This document shows positions 27,115 to 34,098 of a DNA stretch of 64,000 bases, piece by piece; the first letter of the stretch is position 1; each line of letters starts with the position of its first letter. Source of the DNA: Butyricimonas sp. Marseille-P3923 (GTDB lineage: Bacteria > Bacteroidota > Bacteroidia > Bacteroidales > Marinifilaceae). Location of the stretch: the NCBI RefSeq assembly GCF_900184685.1, contig NZ_FXXL01000007.1, positions 124,001 through 188,000 on the forward strand. Direction: 5' to 3'. The translations under genes and the position numbers were made by a program. The notes beneath the pieces were generated by a model. The model searched no databases. It was not told where the DNA came from and saw only the letters and a program-made list of their open reading frames with translations.

Positions 27115-27762
27115 ATGAAGATGGAAGATTTAATGAATAATATCTTGCGTGGCAAGAGAGGTAATTTGATTATCTACAAAAGAGGTGAAACGTGGTGCGC
27201 ACGGCGGGTGGCTATTCCCGGGAAGAAAAGGGCGTGGGAGGTGAACGGGCATAGCATGAAGAAGCAGGGGGCGATCACGAGGTTTACTGCGGTGCAGGCT
27301 TTTTACAAGGCGTACGGTCTGTCCGTGTCGCCGGTTATTTGGAGGTTAGCGGGGAGAGAGGAGGGGATGCTCCCGCACAATCTGTTTTTAAAGGAGAATT
27401 ACGCGTGTTTTGACACGATGGGGATGTTGGTGGATTTCGAAGGGTTGCGTTTCTCAACGGGGAAGTTGTTGTTGCCGCGAAATATAAAAATAGACCGAGA
27501 CGGGGAGTGGTTTCGGGTAACGTGGGAAGATGAGCGGGATTGGGATAAAGCGGCGGGTAGTGATCGATTACGAGTTGGCGTGATATATGATGATAAACCA
27601 TTGTCCCCTCGCGTGGCGCTGGAGGTGAGTGGAGCGAGAGGGAACAAGGAAGGGGTATTCCGCTTGAACGAGAGTGTGGGGCGAAGTGCTCACGTGTACG
27701 TGTTTTTCGAGCGAGCGGACGGGGAAGGTTTTTCTAGATGTAGGTATTTTCGTGTCAAGTGA
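27115..27762 (+). CDS. DUF6266-like protein (paralog B)
   Basis: This 215-residue protein has a basic N-terminal block (RGNLIIYKRGETWCARRV) in the position of the DUF6266 start. The C-terminal motif HVYVFFERADGEGFSRCRYF matches the pattern H-hydrophobic-Y-x-FF..FS.SR in the genes at 7696 and 31537. ATG 27115 is chosen over the in-frame TTG at 27106; ATG 27121 is also possible. Function is unknown. It is convergent with the SUI1 gene, separated by a shared hairpin. Confidence 0.8.
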   Translation: MKMEDLMNNILRGKRGNLIIYKRGETWCARRVAIPGKKRAWEVNGHSMKKQGAITRFTAVQAFYKAYGLSVSPVIWRLAGREEGMLPHNLFLKENYACFDTMGMLVDFEGLRFSTGKLLLPRNIKIDRDGEWFRVTWEDERDWDKAAGSDRLRVGVIYDDKPLSPRVALEVSGARGNKEGVFRLNESVGRSAHVYVFFERADGEGFSRCRYFRVK

Positions 27763-27785
27763 GGTTTTGCCTTTCACGAGTTATG

Positions 27786-27809
27786 ATACAGGGCTATTTC
27801 GCCCTGTAT
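27786..27809. terminator. Bidirectional hairpin between convergent genes
   Basis: Perfect 9-bp stem ATACAGGGC/GCCCTGTAT with a 6-nt loop. Its right half contains the stop codon of the SUI1 gene. The T run is weak on both sides. Confidence 0.5.
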
Positions 27810-28132
27810 TTGTTCTCACGCAGGATAGCGAGTATCTTTTCTTTCAGCTCCCCTTGGATGATGATTTCCCCGTCCTTCACCGATCCGCCCACGCCGCATT
27901 TATTCTTCAGCAATTTGGCAAGTTCCTTCAAGTCGTCCTCTGTCCCCACGAAGCCCTGCACGAGCGTCACCGTCTTTCCCTTGCGTTGCTTCGAGTCGAG
28001 CGTCACCCGCAGGTTCTGCTTCTCCGGGGCAAGCGTTTCCGTCTCGTTCTCCTCGTCATACTCGTACCGGAAGTCCGGGTTCGTGGAGTACACCACGTTC
28101 ACGCGTCCTTTCTTGTCGTTCTTGTTGCTCAT
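27794..28132 (-). CDS. SUI1/eIF1-like translation factor (YciH family)
   Basis: This 112-residue protein has a flexible acidic N-terminus (NPDFRYEYDEENETETL) and a SUI1 domain from about residue 40, with QRKGKTVTLVQGF and LKNKCGVGGSVKDGEIIIQG. In the family these are the conserved basic loop and the core. Bacterial YciH proteins are implicated in initiation fidelity under stress. It starts 17 bp after the HEPN stop on the same strand, so it may be read through from the toxin-antitoxin promoter; no closer promoter is visible. Confidence 0.93.
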   Translation of the reverse strand: MSNKNDKKGRVNVVYSTNPDFRYEYDEENETETLAPEKQNLRVTLDSKQRKGKTVTLVQGFVGTEDDLKELAKLLKNKCGVGGSVKDGEIIIQGELKEKILAILRENKYRAK

Positions 28133-28149
28133 GTTCTTGTTATTATGTC

Positions 28150-28554
28150 TTATTCTTGGAGTAAATCTTCAATAGCTTTAATGAAGGCAATCGCTTTTGG
28201 TAGTAATTCATTTATTTCTTCTTCGTCTGAATAAGCAAAGTCATCATAGTCACTACTGTGCCTACGTTCAAAAAGTACAGAAAACGAACGCCCCAGCTCT
28301 CTTGGTAAACGTCCGGTCGCTACGAAGTGCATGCCGAGCATTTGTTTGACTCCGGCATGTGTTCCCGGGTTTATACCGTATTTAATTAGTAAGGCAACTG
28401 TTGCGTAATAACATGCATAATAAAGGCGGTTAACAGCTGTATTATAATAACCTTGGGTTTTCAAATAAGGAATTTCCGCTAATGCTTCTTTGGCACGTTG
28501 AAGACGATAAGCAACTAGTGCTTCTGTATTTTCTTGGCTTAATTGTTCTTTCAT
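28150..28554 (-). CDS. HEPN-domain toxin-like protein
   Basis: This 134-residue all-helical protein has the HEPN signature YYNTAVNRLYYACYYATVALL and a following THAGV. By family knowledge, HEPN partners of MNT nucleotidyltransferases are toxins, often RNases. The canonical Rx4-6H motif is not clearly present; RRHSSDYDDF is the nearest polar motif. The start at 28554 is chosen because its ATG overlaps the TGA of the MNT gene; the frame stays open upstream. Confidence 0.88.
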   Translation of the reverse strand: MKEQLSQENTEALVAYRLQRAKEALAEIPYLKTQGYYNTAVNRLYYACYYATVALLIKYGINPGTHAGVKQMLGMHFVATGRLPRELGRSFSVLFERRHSSDYDDFAYSDEEEINELLPKAIAFIKAIEDLLQE

Positions 28555-28865
28555 AACACGATACCTTCGTTTGTGACATTTATATAAAAAGGAGTTTTGA
28601 AAGGACGATTTTCCCAAAACTTCTTTAATAAGACGCGGGCACTTATTTGCACACCGGTTTCCAGTTCTATGTCGTACAAGGGAGAAATGATGCGTTCTTC
28701 CTCTTGGATTGTCAGTTTATCACCGTCAACGAGAATTAACAGATCAATATCACTATCCGGACGGGCATCCCCGCGAGCTTCACTGCCGTACAAAATGGTT
28801 TTGGCCGTGGGAACAACTTGTGACAAGGCTTCGCGTATGCGCTTTATTATATGCGGACGTTTCAT
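28551..28865 (-). CDS. MNT-family nucleotidyltransferase antitoxin
   Basis: This 104-residue minimal nucleotidyltransferase has the pol-beta signature Gly27-Ser28 (LYGSEARGDARPDSDIDL) and metal ligands Asp39/Asp41. In MNT-HEPN modules the MNT protein neutralises the HEPN toxin, in studied cases by AMPylation. It is the first gene of the MNT-HEPN-SUI1 unit and overlaps HEPN by 4 bp. Confidence 0.92.
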   Translation of the reverse strand: MKRPHIIKRIREALSQVVPTAKTILYGSEARGDARPDSDIDLLILVDGDKLTIQEEERIISPLYDIELETGVQISARVLLKKFWENRPFKTPFYINVTNEGIVL

Positions 28866-28886
28866 CGTTAAACACTTTATTTACGG

Positions 28887-28918
28887 CAAAGTTAGCCAAT
28901 ATATCCGAAAAAATCAAA
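28887..28918 (-). promoter_or_regulatory. Promoter of the MNT-HEPN operon
   Basis: Minus strand: TTTG, 20 bp, TAACTTTG. The -7 box is 22 bp upstream of the MNT ATG. Confidence 0.7.
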
Positions 28919-28919
28919 T

Positions 28920-28952
28920 CAACCTGCAACTTGCCGAAGGCAACTCCGGGTA
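28920..28952. repeat. R4 repeat fragment
   Basis: AACCTGCAACTTGCCGAAGG-type word next to the MNT promoter, matching R4 words at 51440, 57781 and 61064. Confidence 0.6.
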
Positions 28953-28973
28953 AATAATTCTAAAATGAATTGG

Positions 28974-29003
28974 TTGTTTTTTTAACCGTGTTCGTTATCT
29001 TTG
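28974..29003 (+). promoter_or_regulatory. Promoter of the NfnAB-like fusion gene
   Basis: TTG, 19 bp, TATCTTTG. The -7 box is 61 bp upstream of the ATG. Confidence 0.7.
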
Positions 29004-29064
29004 CGGCTTGAAGTCGAAAACGATAGCGGGGCAGAAATAAATTCAATGGACTAACAGATGGATT

Positions 29065-31368
29065 ATGAACAAAATTGTAAGTAAAACTTATTTTTCAGAG
29101 AAGGTTGTAAAGCTGGAAGTGGAGGCTCCCTTGATTGCCAAATCCCGGAAGCCGGGTAATTTCGTGATCGTGCGTGTCGGGGAAAAAGGGGAACGTATGC
29201 CGTTGACGATTGCCGATGCGGACGTGGCGCGAGGAACGATCACGCTGGTGGTACAGGTGATGGGAGTTTCTTCCCGGAAATTATGCGCGTTGGAGGTTGG
29301 CGAATACGTGACGGATTTGGTGGGACCTCTCGGCAAACCGACTCATATCGAAAAAGTAGGTACCGTGTTGGCTTGTGGCGGTGGCGTCGGGGGAGCTCCC
29401 CTGTTGCCTATCGTGAAAGCGTTCAAGGAAGCGGGCAACCGGGTGATCTCCGTGATTGCCGGGCGCACGAAAGACTTGGTGATACTGGAGGACGAGATAC
29501 GGGCTTCTTCCGACGAGGTGATTGTCATGACGGATGACGGCAGTTACGGGAAAAAGGGATTAATCACCGAGGGTATGGAGGAAGTGATCGCCCGCGAGAA
29601 AGTGGATTTCGCGGTGACCATCGGTCCGGCTATCATGATGAAATTCTGCGAGAAAGTAACCCGGAAACACGACATACCGACGGTAGCGAGTTTGAACGCC
29701 ATCATGGTCGACGGTACCGGGATGTGCGGTGCCTGCCGCGTGACGGTGGGCGGGAAGACCCGTTTTACCTGCGTGGACGGTCCGGAGTTCGACGCGCACC
29801 AGATAGACTTTGACGAGATTCTTGCCCGTCTGGGTGGTTTCAAGGATGATGAAGCCGTTAAATTACAACATGAAGCGGAAGTAAAACACGAGAATATAGA
29901 GGTGAAGAGTGGCGTGAGCGACCGTAACGAGGCGTGGCGTCAGGAACTTCGCCAGCGAGTGGCGGGAAAAGAACGTACCGCGATCGAGCGGGTGGTGATG
30001 CCCGAGACACCTGCCGCCGAGCGTATCAAGAGCCAGCGCATCGAGGTAAACTTGGGGCTGACGGCGGATATGGCCGTGCGGGAGGCAACGCGTTGTATGG
30101 ACTGCGTGACGCCGACGTGCATGGAAGGTTGTCCCGTGAGTATCGACATCCCCGGTTTCATCAAGAACATCGAGCGGGGTGAGTTCTTGCAGGCGGCTGC
30201 CGTGTTGAAGCGCACGAGTGCCCTCCCGGCAGTGTGCGGACGGGTATGCCCGCAGGAGAAACAATGCGAGTCCAAGTGTTTCTATTTACAGAAATTGAAA
30301 AAGCCGTCGGTGGCTATCGGTTATCTGGAGCGTTTCGCCTCGGATTACGAGCGGGAATCCGGACATATATCCGTGCCCGAGGTTGCCCCGGCTAACGGTA
30401 TAAAAGTAGCGGTGATCGGTTCCGGTCCTTCCGGGCTGTCTTGTGCCGGGGATCTGGCAAAGAGAGGGTATGACGTTACCGTGTTCGAGGCGTTGCACGA
30501 GATTGGCGGCGTGTTGAAATACGGTATCCCGGAATTTCGTTTGCCCAATAGCGTGGTGGACGTGGAGATAGAGAACCTGAAGAAAATGGGCGTGAAATTC
30601 GTCACGAACTTTATCGTGGGAATGACCGACAGCGTGGCTGATTTGAAAGCGGAAGGGTTCGAGGCGTTCTACGTGGCTTCGGGAGCGGGGCTTCCCCGTT
30701 TCATGAATATTCCCGGGGAGAACTATAACGGTATCCTTTCCTCCAACGAGTACCTGACGCGGGTAAACCTGATGGGTGCCGACAGCGAGGATTCCGATAC
30801 CCCGGTATATCACGGTCGTAACGTGGTGGTCGTGGGTGGCGGTAACACGGCGATGGACTCCGTGCGCACGGCGAAACGGCTGGGTGCCGAACGCGCGATG
30901 ATTGTCTACCGTCGGAGCGAGGAGGAAATGCCTGCCCGTTTGGAAGAAGTGAAACACGCCAAGGAAGAAGGATGCGAGTTTATCACGTTGACGAATCCCG
31001 TGGAGTATATCGCTGACGAACGGGGACGCGTGAAACAAGTACGGGTGCAGAAGATGGAATTGGGAGAACCCGATGCCAGCGGACGTCGCAGCCCGGTACC
31101 GGTGGAAGGTTCCGAGTACACGATTGATGCCGACGTGGTGGTGGTGGCAGTGGGCGTGTCGCCCAACCCGATTATCCCGAATTCTGTTGCCGGACTGGAA
31201 GTTTCCCGCAAGGGCACAATCGTGGTCAACGACGAAACGATGCAATCCAACCTGTCCGACCTCTTCGCCGGGGGTGACATCGTGCGGGGTGGTGCTACCG
31301 TGATTCTTGCCATGGGTGACGGTCGTCGTGCTGCGCGACATATTGACGAGATGTTCAAAGCCAGATAG
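29065..31368 (+). CDS. NfnAB/SudBA-like fusion: ferredoxin-NADP reductase-like plus GltD-like subunit
   Basis: This 767-residue protein joins two flavoenzyme subunits. Residues 1 to about 285 are PyrK/NfnA-like, with a [2Fe-2S] site using Cys221, Cys224, Cys236 and the Asp of VDGTGMCGACRV, as in NfnA. From about residue 310 a GltD/NfnB-like subunit follows, with [4Fe-4S] motifs CMDCVTPTCMEGCP and CGRVCPQEKQCESKC, an FAD loop VIGSGPSGLSCAG and an NADPH loop VVVGGGNTAMDS. NfnAB bifurcates electrons between NADPH, NAD and ferredoxin; annotation as glutamate synthase alone would be misleading since no GltB-like gene is adjacent. Single gene with promoter and terminator. Confidence 0.92.
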   Translation: MNKIVSKTYFSEKVVKLEVEAPLIAKSRKPGNFVIVRVGEKGERMPLTIADADVARGTITLVVQVMGVSSRKLCALEVGEYVTDLVGPLGKPTHIEKVGTVLACGGGVGGAPLLPIVKAFKEAGNRVISVIAGRTKDLVILEDEIRASSDEVIVMTDDGSYGKKGLITEGMEEVIAREKVDFAVTIGPAIMMKFCEKVTRKHDIPTVASLNAIMVDGTGMCGACRVTVGGKTRFTCVDGPEFDAHQIDFDEILARLGGFKDDEAVKLQHEAEVKHENIEVKSGVSDRNEAWRQELRQRVAGKERTAIERVVMPETPAAERIKSQRIEVNLGLTADMAVREATRCMDCVTPTCMEGCPVSIDIPGFIKNIERGEFLQAAAVLKRTSALPAVCGRVCPQEKQCESKCFYLQKLKKPSVAIGYLERFASDYERESGHISVPEVAPANGIKVAVIGSGPSGLSCAGDLAKRGYDVTVFEALHEIGGVLKYGIPEFRLPNSVVDVEIENLKKMGVKFVTNFIVGMTDSVADLKAEGFEAFYVASGAGLPRFMNIPGENYNGILSSNEYLTRVNLMGADSEDSDTPVYHGRNVVVVGGGNTAMDSVRTAKRLGAERAMIVYRRSEEEMPARLEEVKHAKEEGCEFITLTNPVEYIADERGRVKQVRVQKMELGEPDASGRRSPVPVEGSEYTIDADVVVVAVGVSPNPIIPNSVAGLEVSRKGTIVVNDETMQSNLSDLFAGGDIVRGGATVILAMGDGRRAARHIDEMFKAR

Positions 31369-31391
31369 ACTTTATAATATTGTTATGTGTT

Positions 31392-31422
31392 GGGGCTGTT
31401 CCGAGAGGGATGGCCCCTTTTT
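31392..31422 (+). terminator. Terminator of the NfnAB-like gene
   Basis: An 11-bp stem starting GGGGC and ending GCCCC, with G-U wobbles and a short GAGA-type loop, followed by TTTTT. Confidence 0.85.
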
Positions 31423-31423
31423 A

Positions 31424-31556
31424 TTTATGATTTATGATTTATGATTTGCGATTTATGATTTATGATTTATGATTTATGATTTGCGATTTATGATTAGGGA
31501 ATTTTTAATCGTAAATCGTAAATCTAAAATCGTAAATCATAAATCAACCGTCACTT
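31424..31556. repeat. Large R3 inverted array
   Basis: About nine ATTTATGATTT/GCGATTTATG words are followed by complementary words (AATCGTAAATCTAAAATC). This is the longest R3 block in the window. It overlaps the last codons and the stop of the gene at 31537-32217. Confidence 0.88.
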
Positions 31557-32217
31557 CCAAGTGTTGGCTATCGGAAAATTCCGTTCTCTCGGCATTGCAG
31601 AAGAAGGGGTACAGGTGTATGGTAGAGCCGAGGCGGAGTTTCGGGGCGAGTTCGAGTTCGAGGGAGCCAGATTTTCTGGTGGCGTCGGGTGCGACAAGGA
31701 GGATGGGGCGACCGGGTTTTTTCTCGCCGATGATGCCGACGAGCAGAAGGTCGTTAGGGGCGCAGTGCGGGGTGTGCCGGTGGTCATTCCACGAGATGGT
31801 GATAATCCTCCCCTCGGTGGTGGCGGTGAGATCCCACGGTAGCAGGCGGGGACCGATGCTGAAGCGGAAGAGGTGGAAGCACGCGACCACTTTTCCCACC
31901 ACTTTGTCATAGTTGATATGATAGAAAAAATTGTCACCCGTTTGTCCCTCTTTGCCGTACATAAGCACGGCGTGAAGCCACGCCGGGTAGCCCTCCATGG
32001 AGATGCGAAACTTGGCGTATAGCTTTCTCACTCCCGTGAAAGTGTTGTTCGTTATCGCCACCTTGGGATGGATCTGGCTTTTCTTTTTTGTCCGGTTTTT
32101 GGATACCCGGATAATCCATTTATTCATTCGCTTGAAAGCGGTTGTCGTGCGCAAATATACTCTATTCACTCCCGGCAGGAGGTCAAGGAAAGAGGATTGG
32201 TTTTTCTTTGTTCCCAT
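31537..32217 (-). CDS. DUF6266-like protein (paralog D)
   Basis: This 226-residue basic protein lacks a signal peptide. The C-terminal segments NDLLLVGIIGEKKPGRPILL and HLYPFFCNAERTEFSDSQHL align by eye with those of the genes at 7696 and 27115. The N-terminus is Lys/Arg-rich. Function is unknown. Its 3' end lies in the R3 array, which supplies the last residues and the stop. Confidence 0.8.
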   Translation of the reverse strand: MGTKKNQSSFLDLLPGVNRVYLRTTTAFKRMNKWIIRVSKNRTKKKSQIHPKVAITNNTFTGVRKLYAKFRISMEGYPAWLHAVLMYGKEGQTGDNFFYHINYDKVVGKVVACFHLFRFSIGPRLLPWDLTATTEGRIITISWNDHRHTPHCAPNDLLLVGIIGEKKPGRPILLVAPDATRKSGSLELELAPKLRLGSTIHLYPFFCNAERTEFSDSQHLEVTVDL

Positions 32218-32882
32218 GATTTCTTTATTTTATCACTTGGCGATAACACGAAAATATGAATTATTTGCGAGAAATGAAAATAAATGTTTGTATTTTTTTA
32301 TTTTAACGCACGAATAGTCGCGTTATTTTTCGTGTATAGACATGATTCGGCAAATTCAATCTATCATTAGACGGACTTTTTTTTGCTTTTTATTATTCCA
32401 ATGTTGATTTGCTGTTAATTTCCAATATCGCATTACTTGTCGAGAATGTTAAATAACGTGTAGTGAATATAATGTGATTGTTATTCTATTGTTATATGCC
32501 TTATATTTAGCTTGTGTTTGCAGGCTACTAGCAAGGAAGTAGCAGGCTTTATGCAGGCTAAATGGTAGCCTAGCCCTTTGGTAGCGCGGTTTTCCGGGGG
32601 GTAAAAATGGAAAAAAGATGCAATGGGCAAATTTACAGGTATTTATGGTTGTATTTGATTTTATACAACGTTGGATTAAAATTTTAGAAGTAAAATAAAA
32701 ATAGTTTAAAAATAAGTCGTTTTTTTCTTGTTTTTTAGTTTTGAATGTCATAATATTGCATCACGGTATCGTTTGAAAAAAGAAGGAAGACCCCAACGAG
32801 GCACCCCGGGGAACGGGTGTGACCGGTAGATTGCAACTCGCCGAAGGCGAAAAAAAAATTACTAAATAAAACAACGTGAATT
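32218..32882. other. 665-bp AT-rich spacer with a GC-richer hairpin cluster
   Basis: The spacer lies between divergent DUF6266-like genes. At 32519-32600 GCAGGCT recurs at 32520, 32542 and 32553, and two hairpins can form: GCTACT/AGTAGC (32524-32543) and AGGCTA/TAGCCT (32555-32571). A possible -7 box TAGTTTTG is at 32736-32743, and an R4-like word is at 32826-32858. A 100-codon minus-strand frame at 32449-32751 looks spurious. Confidence 0.5.
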
Positions 32883-33809
32883 ATGGCAAAAGGTAAATCA
32901 ACCCTGTTTTGGGAATTGCGCCAGAGTATCGGTCAACACCGTTTCACCACGGGTTGGGACGGCGAGATAATCTCGGCGATGAAAGGTAAAAAGAACCCTG
33001 TTTACTCCAGCAAGGAGAAGCAGGAGGCACGGGACTTGCGTATAGCGGGTTACGGCGGTTGCGGGAAACTGACCCGCCCGCTGTTGGAAACGTTGCGGGT
33101 GAGCTTTCGTGAGCGCAAGAAGAAAGAGTCACCGATGAACGCTTTCATGCAGGCGAACGTGAAGACGCTCTGCACGGCGTCCCGCGACGCGGTGACGAAG
33201 AAAATCGTGCTGGAGTACGATTTCGGCGGGATGCAGGTGAGTGACGGCTCTCTGGACACGGTGAACGTGACGGCGACAGTGGACATGGAAACGAGCAAGG
33301 TGGCTTTCGTGCAGGTGGACGAGGTGATTCCCGGCGGGTTGGCACGGGCGAACGACCGGGTGTACGCCTGTATGTTCACGGCGGGTGCGGAGGACCACAA
33401 GTCGATGCGCAGCCTGCGAGTGGATTTGCGTGACCGCGGCGAGGCGGGCTCTACGTCGGCACTAATTCCGGCGGGTTGGAACAAGGCGGCACTGTTTATC
33501 TACGCTTTTGCGGTGTCCGCCGATGGCAAGTACTCGTCGCCATCCACGCGGCTGTACCCGCCTCCCACGGCGGAGGAACTCACGCTCGCCGAGGCGGTGG
33601 AGGCGTACGAGGCGGCACAGTTACGGCTTGCCGTCCGCGAGGTGACCGCCACGCCCGAGGAGCGTGAGGCTATCACGCGGGCGAAAGCGGGCGTGAAGGA
33701 AGCGACCGCCGCTGCCGAGAAGGAAGCGGTGAAGGCGAAAAAGTCACCTTTCGAGATAAAACTGGCGGGATTGGAGGCGGCAACTAGACAATTGAAAATT
33801 GAAAGTTGA
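32883..33809 (+). CDS. DUF6266-like protein with C-terminal coiled coil (paralog E)
   Basis: The protein has 308 residues. The first 220 match the gene at 26413: basic start, ARANDRVYACMF, VDLRDRGEAGSTSALIP and IYAFAVSADGKYSS. Residues about 228-300 add an Ala/Glu/Lys-rich helix (EAVEAYEAAQLRLAVREV) that should form a coiled coil; the other four paralogs lack it. No signal peptide. The final residues (RQLKIES) and stop come from an R5 repeat. Function is unknown. Confidence 0.82.
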   Translation: MAKGKSTLFWELRQSIGQHRFTTGWDGEIISAMKGKKNPVYSSKEKQEARDLRIAGYGGCGKLTRPLLETLRVSFRERKKKESPMNAFMQANVKTLCTASRDAVTKKIVLEYDFGGMQVSDGSLDTVNVTATVDMETSKVAFVQVDEVIPGGLARANDRVYACMFTAGAEDHKSMRSLRVDLRDRGEAGSTSALIPAGWNKAALFIYAFAVSADGKYSSPSTRLYPPPTAEELTLAEAVEAYEAAQLRLAVREVTATPEEREAITRAKAGVKEATAAAEKEAVKAKKSPFEIKLAGLEAATRQLKIES

Positions 33810-33830
33810 AAATTGAAAATGATTTGTTCG
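33786..33830. repeat. R5 repeat over the end of the DUF6266-like gene
   Basis: Words ACAATTGAAAATTGAAAGTT and variants form the last codons and stop of the gene ending at 33809, and continue beyond it. Confidence 0.8.
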
Positions 33831-33960
33831 CCGCAAACGGCGAGTTACAGGTTACTTTTCTAGCGTTAGGGACTGTATTCCAGCTCTCCCTCTGTTTATA
33901 GAGGGAGTACCCCGAAGGGGGAGGGAGTTTATTAATTGTAGATTTAGAGATTTAAGATTT
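33831..33960 (+). repeat. R1 structured repeat, copy b
   Basis: GACTGTATTCCAGCT, then stem CTCCCTC/GAGGGAG with loop TGTTTATA, then CCCCGAAGGGG, GAGGGAGTTT and an R3 tail. The stem differs from copy a by matched changes on both sides. Confidence 0.88.
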
Positions 33961-34066
33961 TAAATTAAACTCCTCCGTCCGCTTCGCGTCCACCTCCTCT
34001 GTTTATAGAGGAGGTGTTACAGTCTTGAACGCTAGAAATGAAACCTGCAACTCGCCGAAAGCAAGT
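33961..34066 (-). repeat. R1 structured repeat, copy c (inverted)
   Basis: Read on the minus strand it has GACTGTA, then a CCTCCTC/GAGGAGG stem whose loop is TATAAACA, then GCGAAGC, GACGGAGGAGTTT. The loop is flipped relative to copies a, b and d. Copies b and c face each other tail to tail. Confidence 0.88.
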
Positions 34067-34098
34067 CATTTTCAATTTTCAACTTTCAATTTTCAATT
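34067..34098. repeat. R5 repeat at the end of the efflux outer-membrane gene
   Basis: TTTTCAATTTTCAACTTTC-type words supply the last residues (IEN) and stop of the gene ending at 34086. Confidence 0.75.

Noticed and set aside
30286-31341. A 351-codon antisense open frame in the NfnAB-like gene
   Set aside because: His/Arg-rich translation typical of antisense shadow frames, with no motif.
31424-31556. Possible CRISPR array
   Set aside because: The words are 7-12 nt, touch one another with no unique spacers of constant length, and form inverted arms. No cas genes are present.
32449-32751. A 100-codon minus-strand frame in the spacer 32218-32882
   Set aside because: Low-complexity N-terminus, no family, and it runs across the hairpin cluster and AT-rich DNA.
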